DNA from: Melanopsichium pennsylvanicum
Lineage: Eukaryota; Basidiomycota; Ustilaginomycetes; Ustilaginales
Reading direction: 5' to 3'
DNA length: 64,000 nt
Assembly: GCA_900208305.1 (NCBI GenBank)
Contig: OAPG01000002.1
Location: 124,001-188,000 of the forward strand
Each line of letters starts with the position of its first letter. Within the stretch, counting starts at the first letter, position 1. Position numbers and translations under genes: made by a program. Positions 1 to 10,128 of this stretch are shown here, piece by piece. The notes below the pieces were generated by a model, which saw only the letters and a program-made list of their open reading frames with translations, had not been told where the DNA came from and searched no databases.

Positions 1-3000
1 AAAACTAATGCTCTGACGATGGCCGGCACCGTACCCGATTTGCTCCCTCGCACCCGTCGGAGGAGAAGCGATACTGGTCATGACTCCCCATCCTAAGCCC
101 TTGGCCCTGGGTGAAGTGCCCGCACTATAGCCGTGATGACCTGCAGCGCTGGTCGGTCTTGATGGGCTCAACGCTGCCCGCGCCGCATCCTGGGCTAGAG
201 CAAAGCTCGAATGGCATGGGCTCCTCATGAGTGTCGGCGAGTGCGGTGGAGCTGGATACTGAGGCTGTTGCTGAACAGAAGAGCCAGCAGAACCGACGTA
301 CAACTGTGGAGTATTTGCAGCGGTCCAAGCACGACCGGCCGAATAAGCGCGTGCAGAGCGAGGCATTTGAGAGTAAAGATTGGTACTGGAACCAGAACGC
401 GAAATGGGTGCGAGAAGGGGAGGAAGGACAGAAATGTCGCGGGATCGACGTCGGTTGGTCTTTCGTTGAGCTTCGGCGTCGGCCGCGCGGGTCAAACTGT
501 CTACTCGCGCCCGAGATAGGCGTTGCGCTGGGTCAGTGGCTTCTTCCGCCTTGGCTTCGGCAGGAGAAGAGTCGCCAGGGATGCCGCCTTGGCCAATCTC
601 ACGAACATAAGCAGGTACGTGACCACGTCGGATCGTAGGCTTAGCAACCAGACTCTGCGTGGGGGTGATGCCCGAGCTGCGATCTTCCGAAGTATGGCGC
701 GTCATCTCTGAGGGTCGCATAGAACTGCTCTGGCCCAAGGAACCAGCAACGCTCATGTCTCGAACTGATGAGGCTCGCTTTTGCGCATACGGTACCTTGT
801 GATGGCTGCTGCTTCGCGAGGCACTGCTCTCACGTCGGGATGCCTGCCCGGAGCTGCGAGAGGGCCATTCATCGCTGTCGTCTGTAGAGTGAAAGACGTC
901 ATTGTCTGCTTGCACCGGTGCGGGGGAGGCGGTGGAGCGCCAGTTGAGCCAAGCGGAGGACAGCGATCTGAGCCATCCACTCGTAGTTGAACCCGAGTTG
1001 GAGCTCGAGATGGAGATTGCATTCGAGTTGCGTCGTGCGGGTGCACCTGCAACGCCGAACAGCGAAAGTCTCCTCAGGTCGCCAGGCCTCGTCCCTGCGC
1101 CATCGGTATCACGTCTCGAAGCTGTGACCAAAGGGCCGGAAGCACGAATCTGCGCAAGCTTGAGGCTGCCCACTGCCATGCTGAGGCCATCAACACTATC
1201 AGCACCTTGCGAGCTTTGGTCAAGTTGGGATGGGTTCGAGAAGCTCTGCGAGAGTGTAGATGGTCGCCTGCCAGGTGCTGAATCTTGAGATTTCCGTCGC
1301 ATAGACTGGACACTGTCAAGGTAAGAAAGGCCATGCATTGAAGTCGACGCTTGTGGCGCTTGCTGGTTGGTGAGGGTAATACCGCTAGCGCCCATGAGGG
1401 TGTGTTCGCTGGCGAGACTGCGCGAAAGCAGCGAGCCTCTGGTGCCGGGACTGCCCACATGGTCGCTGAACAGATCGACAGAAGGGGCAGCATGATGTTG
1501 ACTTGCCTTGTCGAGGAGCTTGAGCGGACTTGTGGCCAAGAGCACGGAAGACCTTTGGGTGTGGAAGCTGGGCCGGTGTGGCAGGTTAGCCGCGGGTGAA
1601 ATGGCGCGATGTGCATCGAAAAAATCCTCATCGACCTCATGCGTGGGTTCGAAACCCGGCACTGAAAGGCGATGGGATGCCCGGATGGCGTTTTGCGAAT
1701 TGGATGATGATGGGACGATCATGGACTGCCTCGGCGTAATGGCCGGCGTGGCTGTATTGGTCGACGAACCGGAAGCTGCGCCGTTGGCGCTCACGTTGGC
1801 GGTGTTGCCATTGCGCAAAGTGCTGTTGGAGCCATTGCTGTTTCTTACTGCCGAGTTTGAACGGGGCTTGAGTCGGAGTTCCCACAAGCTGCTGCCGCTC
1901 TCTGAGCTGAGGATGCTGCCTTCGGTGCCGGCTGTACTTGCCTTGCCGCCGCTGGCGGCAGACGAGGAGCGAGGTGGGGCCGCATCTGCCGGTCGAAGCC
2001 TGGGACTGTTGAGTCCAGCAGAGTTTGTCGCGTATTGGGGAGCAAATTGAGGAAAGTAGCCTTCGTTGGCACCGGGAGCGTGCAGACCGAGTGGAGTGAT
2101 GAGCCTTCCACTTGCAGTGCGTAGCTTCTGAGCAGGAGCGCGGCCATGGACATAGCCGCCGGAACTTTCTGTGGCTGTATCGCTAGCACCGCTGGGAATC
2201 GCTGCGCCGCTGGCACTGCTTCCATCTGCATACTTGTCTAAGCATTCGGGACACATGCAGTCACTATCGGGTGTATTGGCCATCACAGGGATGGGCATGG
2301 AAGAAACACTAGCAGAGGTGGTCCATGTGCTGAATGGTGGTGGTGGTGGTGGTGGCGCCCATGCGGCGCTTGGTGTAGGTGCAAGAGGCTGCGAAAGATA
2401 CTGTGCCAGCTCACCGAGACCCGACGAACGTCGCTCGTCGATCAGTCGGCATCGTTCCGAGCAATAGAGTGGAGTAGGCGCCCTGCGTTTCGCAGCCATT
2501 TCGGCTTGTTGTTGCTTCAATGCTGCAGGCGTAAGACCCAAACCGCCGAGAAAGCCGCGCTTGCGTGCCCGAACCTGAGCCAGAGTGTCAGTTCCGCCAT
2601 TGGCGCTAGCAGCGGCGGTGGCTTCGTTTGACTTGAACGAAGAAGGACCGCTGCTGTTGGAGTTAGAGCGGTTGCTGGCTGCGGAAGAAGGTCGTGAAGC
2701 GGCAGGGCTCTTGCGCCCGACAGGAGCGCCAGTGTCGCGTGTGGTGAGTTTGGCCTTACCCTTTTCTTGGTTCAGCTTGGTTGTGGGTCGAAGCTCGCTG
2801 AGCGCGTGGAGGCGACTGCCTGCGCTACCGGTGCGCTTGTGCGGGCCCAACGGACCGTTGCCTGGTTTGGCATGAAGACGACCGGCCGAGTTTGTCCTCT
2901 TGAGAGGGCTCGGACGGGCTGATTTGGTTGCAGTGGGAGACTGTTTAGATGCAGCAGCTGGAGTCTTGGTGTGGTCGGCAGGTGAAGTATCGGATTCGTT

Positions 3001-3216
3001 GGAGCCGCGGGCCTTGATGGTGCCCGAGCGACTTTTGAGGGTGGTATGTCCACCGAGAGCAGAAAGTGCGGTGTGAGTGGAGGTGTGTGCTTTTGCGATT
3101 CCCTCTCCAGGCTCGATGAGACAGTCGCAGGTGAGACAGTAGGTTTGCGTCCAGAGTTCCTGACCATCCATTTTAAAAGCGGCATCCTCATCGCTGCTGT
3201 CGTCGGTGGTCTCTTG

Positions 3217-3248
<32 letters not shown>

Positions 3249-3378
3249 GATGATCGAGTGGAAGTGGGGGGAGCATGGGGTTTGACTTGGATGGGCCGGT
3301 ATGGGTGGAGCCATTTCTAGGTTTGTTAGCGATGGGTGGTGGACGCGCGCCTCTCAGGCCGGCAGCAGCTAGTGGCAT
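1..3378 (-). CDS. Ecl1-like cysteine-cluster protein, 5' part, runs off left edge
   Basis: The frame is open from an ATG at 3378 down to base 1 with no stop, giving at least 1126 codons; the C-terminus lies outside the window. An in-frame stop about 105 bases upstream of the ATG supports this start. Near the N-terminus is a run of about ten Asp residues (ATC repeat at 3217-3248). Three cysteine clusters follow: C81-x2-C84-x-C86 (TYCLTCDC), C306-x3-C310 (LYCSERC) and C374-x-C376-x2-C379 (CMCPEC). The YC-x2-C plus YCS-x2-C pattern resembles the Ecl1/2/3 zinc-binding 'life-span regulatory factor' family. The rest is Ser/Ala/Pro-rich low complexity, with a polyproline run encoded near 2336-2355. 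Yeast Ecl1 proteins are under 100 residues, so this would be a giant relative. The reading frame is seen directly; the family call is tentative. Confidence 0.6.
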
Positions 3379-3906
3379 GATGTGGAGAGAGGCGAGAGGC
3401 TGATTGTGGTGAGCCGAGATGATGCTATGACGACATGTTTTGATGTGGATGATGGTACGAGGTTGAGCAAGTGTGGGGTCGCTTTAAATGTAGACGAAAA
3501 GTTGAATCGTATGGGGTGAGCAGATGATGCGATGGCGTGTGGAGTTGGATGGATGCTATATAGTTTAGGGCTGAGTGTTGAAAAGTGGTGAGAGGTAGTG
3601 GGTGCTACACGGATGAAGTAGTGTAAAATCAGGCACGGTAGATGAACTGAGAAAAGGCGTTACTGGGCTGATGTGTCAAGAGAGAGGATGGATGTTTATA
3701 CGTGGGATGAAGATGTGCGAGCGAGGACGAGTAGAGCAAAGCAGAGCAGAGCGTAAAATGATGAAAAGTAAAGTAAGTTCGAGATGTGCTTGTTGCTAGG
3801 CGGTGGTGGATGGTACAGTGAATTTACATTAGAACAAGATGAAGGAGGAGGTTGGGAGAGATGAGTATGAGTCGTTGGTGTTGCAGTGTGTGGGTGAATT
3901 GTGTTG

Positions 3907-3938
<32 letters not shown>

Positions 3939-6809
3939 CACACACACACTCCAACGTTTGAACTGAATGTGTGTTCTGTGTAAAGCAGCAAAGGACTAAG
4001 TTATCTTTTGTCTTTTTCTCGGAAAAATCATGATTCGAGGCAATCACAATCGACAGCCCACGATTGTGAAATAATGTGCGAGTTTGAATTACGTGTGCAA
4101 AACGCTGCCTCCTGTGTAATTTTTTTTTGGGGGGTTTTGGGGTTTTTCAAGCCAAGATTCTCTCTCCCCCCTTTTCTGGGCGACGCGACGCTTCTCTAAC
4201 AAAACAGTTCGGCCTGCTACCGGTGTGGCTGGTCGGAATTCAAAAAAGCGAAGAGAGTGAGAGAGTGAATACATACATACAAAAACGAGAAACGTGTGCG
4301 AATCCAAATCAAACTGCAGTTGGGTGTTGGATTTTTTTTTTGTTGACTCTTTCCTAAATCACACCTCGGACCTCATCCAAGAGAGAAGAGATAATATATT
4401 ACAGTAGTAAGCGATCGGGCTTGTGAAATGCACAGATTACACTGCGGTCTCTTATGTTGTGCTCATCATGATGATGTGTGTGACATTGCGCTCATCTTTG
4501 CACATGCGCATGTCAAGCTGCAACACATCTAGTTTTGTCAGCTTGCCAAAGCACACGCTTCTTTGTTTTGCTTTGGATTGAATTGCCGTGCGGTTGGTTG
4601 TGTTGTATGCGACCAGCATGACAAATGATGTGGGTCTCGTCCCGCCTAACATGATATGCACAAGAGCGGGCTATGGTCGTTGGCCGTGCCATGCAGCCTC
4701 TCCATTCCACTTTATCGCTTGAACTGCACACCATGGCGTGGCAGTGTGCGTGCGTAGGTTTCTATTTTCCGACTTTCATGTTTTTTTTTGTTCATTTAAA
4801 ATTTGTTCTCCTGCGATAATTGCGCTTTATCCGCTGCAAGTCGCGAAAGGGTGTTACTTTGTTTGAAATAGCTGTCATGCGGCTCAGTATCCGGTCGAGG
4901 GCCGAAACGAGTTGATAACCTGTGAGCACAACAAGTAGGATACTGCCTCACTAATTGTGCATGCACGATGTCACGTTCAACGATGCGGAAGTTGAATTGG
5001 CGTTCTTTTGTAGCCATGTGTGTTGATCCAACCTTGAGATGGCTTGCCATGTTGCATAACGTCGACACAGGAATGCCAGGCCGAGAAATCGGTAACCAAT
5101 TTCGGACGAACTCACCTTCGCTCATGCGTTCAACGCGTGGTTTTTTTTTTTGGCGATTTGAGTGGAAGAAAAAGACAAAGGCACGCGTCTCTCTACATGC
5201 CTGTTTGAGATTTGACGTCCAGATCGCCATTGGAAAAACAACAAGAAGGCTTGCTCTTGTTTTTCGATATTGCGGCGTTAATTTGATCGCCGCATTCTTC
5301 CCACTCCTGCCGATGAGCCCAACATGATTTCCCCCTCCATCGCCGCGCATCCTTGCCCATTGTTGTAATTATAATTCAAGCCTCTGACAATCTTGGTAAC
5401 AGCGTACAAAACCATCATCACTGATCAATCATGTGGTTCTGCTTTTCATAAGTTGCCGTAGAGGACTAGCTTGAAATCCACGCACCTACAGAGAACATCT
5501 GCCATCTCTAGCGAGGTTTGTGACAACGATAACAACTCGCGGCCATCACACTGAACGAGCTCAAGCAAGGCTGGTGAGAGGGTTATTTCAGGTACGAGTA
5601 ATTGACATGCTTAGCGACGTGGGAATTGGGTCGCCTCATTGTGCTCAGGTAAGCGCATACAGTCAGGTGTAGATAGTCGGCGTTTATGGGTAGAATTAAA
5701 TTAGAAATAAAAAAAAACAAGAGGCCGGCACAGCTTTCCGCCCTTTCGAATCTTCTTTGCGAAATCACATTTCCTTTGGTATTTTAAGCTTAGCTTGTAG
5801 CTCGGTCATCTCCAGTCGGGGTGGAGAAAGCCGCAGCCGAGCCATCACAGCTTGACTTGTACAGTATAGTTAAATCATATGTACAAGTACGAACAACAAT
5901 CAGCCTTCGCTTGCGCTTAACTACTCCGCACTCAGCACTCGTCACGCGTTGAAAGAAGCGTGGATTTGCCAAAAAAAAAATGCTTTTGCAGGTCTCATCT
6001 CCTCCAAGACGCAGAGCGACTCGCATTTCAGACGCTCAAGCCAAATCAAACACTCTGAGCTGCGAGTCATCATCACAATGTCCAACCAGACTCATACAAA
6101 TATAGCGCCAGTCTTCATATCACCCGCTTGGGCTCACAGCTTTACGACAAACCTGCTCCGGCCTGTCAAAGTAAAGATACCGGTTCAATTGAATCTGACA
6201 CCGATGGGAGGGGCAGCCAAAGACTCGGAAAGTTTCACATGCAAGCAAAGAGTGGGGGGGCCCCAGACGGCCAAACCGATGCCCTTAGTGTATTGTCTAA
6301 GAAGGCCTCTCCGAAATTCGCCTGAAATCGGAAAAGTGTGCAACAAATCTTGGCTTGGTAAGACCGCACGTGGTGATGTGATGCAGATCAATCTACCGAT
6401 CACTACAGATCGGGATGTACATTTGTTTGATTTTAAAACCTCAATCTCAAGGTGAGGGAGACGTCCGACCGCGTTCAAGAAATTCGATTTAGTGGCCTTT
6501 TGTTGTAATTTACATTACAGTCAATTAAATTACTCTACAAACATCACGTAGTGGATGCGCGAGCTAAACACGAAAGTTGATTTACAGACAGTCAGAATCT
6601 TGAGGCTGAACTCGTGTATAGCGTGGGTCCACCTAAAATTTTATCTCAGAGATTTCAAGCTCGCCATCGCACAACGAGTCACCGCGCTCGCTCATCCCCC
6701 ACTCGAACAAAATCGGGTTTCGCTTGGCATACTTCCAATTCAACCTCACCGACACTTTTATTCATCCTACTCCTTATCAATACGCGCACAAAGCACATCT
6801 TCCCTCGAA
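3379..6809. other. Long divergent intergenic region
   Basis: No convincing gene. It separates the left-edge minus-strand gene from the aspartokinase gene. It contains a CT dinucleotide run at 3907-3935 followed by a short CA run at 3939-3949, several T or A homopolymers (for example near 4120, 4330 and 5140), and the inverted repeat TGTAAT/ATTACA at 6504-6519. Open frames at 4796-5350 (-), 4968-5327 (+) and 5949-6455 (+) show no recognisable domain and cross homopolymer runs. The last few hundred bases are CT-rich and probably hold the aspartokinase promoter and 5' UTR. Confidence 0.6.
3907..3949. repeat. CT/CA microsatellite
   Basis: An uninterrupted CT dinucleotide run of about 14.5 units at 3907-3935 is followed after three bases by a short CA run to 3949. 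It lies about 530 bp upstream of the start codon of the left-edge gene. On that gene's strand it reads as GA repeats. Confidence 0.95.
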
Positions 6810-8741
6810 ATGCCTCCTACAACACACCTTCGCGGCCCTCCAGATGATCCGGCGTCAGAATGGATCATCCAAAAGTACGGTGGAACCTCGGTCGGCAAAT
6901 TCTTGCACACCATCGCAACTCAAATCGTACCCTCCTACTTGGCCGGTCACAAAGTCGCCATCGTCTGTTCTGCCCGTAGTGGCCAGACAAAGGCTCTAGG
7001 AACCACCAATCTGCTCCTACAAGCAGCTTCCGAAGCGCTTGACCAAGCGAACACCACTTCTGCATCTCTCTCCAATTCCGTGGCCAGTCTCAACCACAAC
7101 GCCGATGGCGCCAGAACTCCGGCACATCGTCCCGGCAGTGCCTTCTCCCGAAGATCCAGCTCAAGAGGTACGCCTATGGGCAGGGTAGAGGCACTAAGCT
7201 CCACCGTTCTCGATAACAAGCTCGAGGCGCTAAAGCTCAACAAATCCGCTACCATCAACGCACATGAACCCAAGATCAGTGCTGCCAAATCTGATGCTAG
7301 TTCGGACAGCGACGCAGATATCAGCATCGGTTTCAACGCTACCGTCGACAGAATTCTCAACGACCACATCACCAGTGCACGCAAAGCCATCACCAATTCA
7401 CCAGAGCTGCTGGCGCAAATCGAAGCCGACATCACCGACGACTGCGAGCGCTTGCGTGATTTCCTTTTGGCTGCAAAGATCATTCAAGAGATCTCCCCCA
7501 AGTCCAAAGACATCATCATCGGTGTCGGTGAGCGTCTTTCCTGTCGCATCGCTGTGGGTGCACTTTGTGACGCTGGTGTCAACGCCGAGCTCGTCACTCT
7601 CGAATCCATCGTCGATCCCAGCTTCTCTGCTCATGCGGTACAGGATAACATGGGTGAATTTACTTTGGATCAAGCATTTTACGATCAGCTTTCAGACGCA
7701 CTTGGCGAAAGACTCGCGGCATGCACTGGCGTTCCTGTGGTCACTGGCTACTTTGGAAACGTTCCTGGAAGCCTCTTGAGTCAAATTGGAAGGGGATATA
7801 CTGATTTGTGCGCAGCATTGTGCGCAGTAGGTGTCAAAGCCAAGGAGTTGCAGATTTGGAAGGAGGTGGACGGCGTTTTCACCGCCGATCCGCGAAAGGT
7901 GCCCACCGCACGCCTCATTCCCGCCATCACGCCCGAGGAGGCGGCCGAGCTCACCTACTATGGATCCGAGGTCATCCACCCATTCACCATGGAGCAGGCC
8001 ATCAAAAAGGCGATCCCCATTCGCATCAAGAACGTCGAAAACCCCTCAGGTGAGGGCACTGTCATCTTTCCCGATGTTCCCGAAGGTCACGATGGCTCAG
8101 AAGACAGACTCGTTGATGGCCATGTCGATCAGCCTCGACCACCCATGACTCCAAGCGCATCCAAGAAAGATTTCAGCGCTTGGGGATCCAGTGCTAAAAC
8201 TGACGCAGCACGCCCAGTCATGGGCAACGAAAGGAAACTGCCCACTGCAGTCACCATCAAGGACAACGTCCTCGTACTCAACGTCCACTCGAACCGCAAG
8301 ACTGTCTCTCACGGATTCTTTGCCAAGATCTTTGGCACTCTCGACAAGTATGGTGTCGTGGTCGATCTCATCTCCACCTCGGAAGTGCATGTTTCCATGG
8401 CCATGGCAGCAGGTCTGAGGCCGAGGACGTTGGACAAGGTGAAACAAGATTTGCAGAAGGTGGGCACGGTGAGTGTACTCAGGGATATGGCGATCTTGAG
8501 TTTGGTGGGTAAGCACATGAGGAACATGGTCGGTGTTGCTGGAAGGATGTTTACCGTTTTGGCCGACGGCAACGTTAACATCGAAATGATCAGTCAGGGA
8601 GCCAGCGAGATCAACATTTCTTGCGTTCTGCATGAGAAGCTCGCGGTCAAGGCGCTTAATCTCATCCACTATAGCGTTTTGGAAGTCAGCCCAAAGCCGA
8701 GTAACAGTGAAGCCGGGGCTTTTGGTAGGTCGTTCTTCTAA
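6810..8741 (+). CDS. HOM3: Aspartokinase (aspartate kinase)
   Basis: Catalyses ATP-dependent phosphorylation of aspartate, the first step of the threonine, methionine and isoleucine pathway in fungi; cytosolic. The predicted protein is 643 residues. The amino-acid kinase domain opens with the signature KYGGTSVGK at residues 22-30. The kinase domain includes GVGERLSCRIA near 230 and the segment LQIWKEVDGVFTADPRKV near 350. Two ACT regulatory domains follow, at about 480-550 and 560-630, where threonine feedback would act. Compared with yeast Hom3 (527 residues) there is an extra Ser/Arg/Ala-rich insertion at about 75-150 and a linker before the first ACT domain. The frame extends upstream to an ATG at 6555, but those 85 residues look non-coding. 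The ATG at 6810 puts the kinase motif at the usual distance from the start. Single exon. Confidence 0.93.
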   Translation: MPPTTHLRGPPDDPASEWIIQKYGGTSVGKFLHTIATQIVPSYLAGHKVAIVCSARSGQTKALGTTNLLLQAASEALDQANTTSASLSNSVASLNHNADGARTPAHRPGSAFSRRSSSRGTPMGRVEALSSTVLDNKLEALKLNKSATINAHEPKISAAKSDASSDSDADISIGFNATVDRILNDHITSARKAITNSPELLAQIEADITDDCERLRDFLLAAKIIQEISPKSKDIIIGVGERLSCRIAVGALCDAGVNAELVTLESIVDPSFSAHAVQDNMGEFTLDQAFYDQLSDALGERLAACTGVPVVTGYFGNVPGSLLSQIGRGYTDLCAALCAVGVKAKELQIWKEVDGVFTADPRKVPTARLIPAITPEEAAELTYYGSEVIHPFTMEQAIKKAIPIRIKNVENPSGEGTVIFPDVPEGHDGSEDRLVDGHVDQPRPPMTPSASKKDFSAWGSSAKTDAARPVMGNERKLPTAVTIKDNVLVLNVHSNRKTVSHGFFAKIFGTLDKYGVVVDLISTSEVHVSMAMAAGLRPRTLDKVKQDLQKVGTVSVLRDMAILSLVGKHMRNMVGVAGRMFTVLADGNVNIEMISQGASEINISCVLHEKLAVKALNLIHYSVLEVSPKPSNSEAGAFGRSFF

Positions 8742-10128
8742 GCCATTCAGACAGAGAGGTAGCAGGTCAAAAGCGCTTTTTTACATCTTGTAGGAAGCTC
8801 CCCCAAAAAAACGGAAAGCGATGGAACTCGGAAGCTTTTGCTCCAACAGCGAGGCTCTCGATTTCAAAACCAATGAACCGAGTTGTTTTTTTTCTCTCTC
8901 TACATCAAATTTCCTACATCGCATTGTTTGGTCCAACCCAAAAGCATTTTTTCACACTTATCCCCATCTCGCATCTCAGTTTGTATTTGTATTTCGGCAC
9001 GGTGATCTCAATCTAGATCGACATTCCGAAGATGGTTTCGTCCAAGATTCTGCTTTCAATGCTTGTCTGAGGTTTTTGTAAAGAGAGAAAAGGTCCTGTG
9101 AATGTGGATGCTGGTCTAGCGAAATTTCCTCTTCAGGACGATGACCGGTAACCACGCTTATTAATAAAATTTACACTGAGGGGAAAAAAAAATCCCATTT
9201 TAAAAAAAAAGTAAAAATAAAAAATACTGGGCAGAGAGAGAGAAAAAGCATGGTGAATGGGACATGTCACTTACTGCGAGCTTGGACGTCGTCGTGCACC
9301 TCAACAAGATTGTACTTCAACTCACTGAGCTACTACTACTCTCGTCGCTTGTAGATTTGAGCGTTTTGATGTGCTTCCTTTGTTGTCCTGTAGTTTTCCT
9401 CATGCTTGAAGCATTGGAACGGCGCTAACCTGTGGCTTCAACTGCGATGCTCTTGGTGACAGCTTGGTAACCGCCCTTTTGTGTGGTCAGACACGAGCGA
9501 AAACAAGTTTAGCCTGCCAAAGGCTTACTGCAGCAGGCTTGCACATGGCTATTCGAGCAGTTGCAAGAAGTACCATATGTGTCTAGTGCTGAATGAGACT
9601 CTATGGTTTAACTTCTCGGGTCTAGCATCCCCTGCCCCGATGTTCACTGGGACAAGCAGAAGGAAACGGCTTGTCCTTGACTCTCTCAATCCGTGGCCAG
9701 CCTGGGAGAAGCCTCTAATCTCTCTCACAGGTCCTCGCCATCCCATCTTACGACCTCCATCCATTTCCCCATCAGCAACTTTGGATCACTTCGAGGACCG
9801 GTTTCTCGTTTTTCTTTCCCCCCCCCTCCCCTCTTTCTCTTCAATCAGCCCTCTTACTTTTCTTCTTCTTGGTGCTTCTCTTTCAGCAGGTCTGATCAAT
9901 CACTTAAGCTTCGCTTGATGCACGCTTGAGAGTTTCACACCAGAGCATACCCTTTCATCCATCAACTTCCAGCTTTACTTTGTACATTTCTTCTCGCCAT
10001 CAAGACAGAACTAAATCGCGGTGACACAAAGACAGGCTGGCCTTGTCAACCGTATCATCCAAAACTTTCAAACGGACCTCAAGAAAACCATCTCAACAGC
10101 GAACGTTCACTGGGGCAGAGTGTGAAGG
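8742..10128. other. Intergenic, 3' UTR of aspartokinase and promoter of next gene
   Basis: About 1.4 kb between two plus-strand genes. It has A-rich runs around 9180-9225, suitable as a transcript end region, and a C/T-rich stretch at about 9815-9870 that looks like a pyrimidine-rich 5' leader for the gene starting at 10129. No open frame with recognisable protein features was found. Confidence 0.55.

Noticed and set aside
1508..2050. Plus-strand frame of 180 codons in the left-edge gene
   Set aside because: Overlaps the much longer minus-strand frame that carries cysteine motifs and is open for over 3.3 kb.
2772..3314. Minus-strand frame with a run of ten methionines
   Set aside because: It is the ATC/GAT repeat read out of phase; the frame starting at 3378 reads it as aspartate and continues to the window edge.
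4796..5350. Minus-strand frame of 184 codons between genes
   Set aside because: ATG-started but no recognisable domain, passes through T homopolymers and has non-coding-like composition; kept only as a remark.
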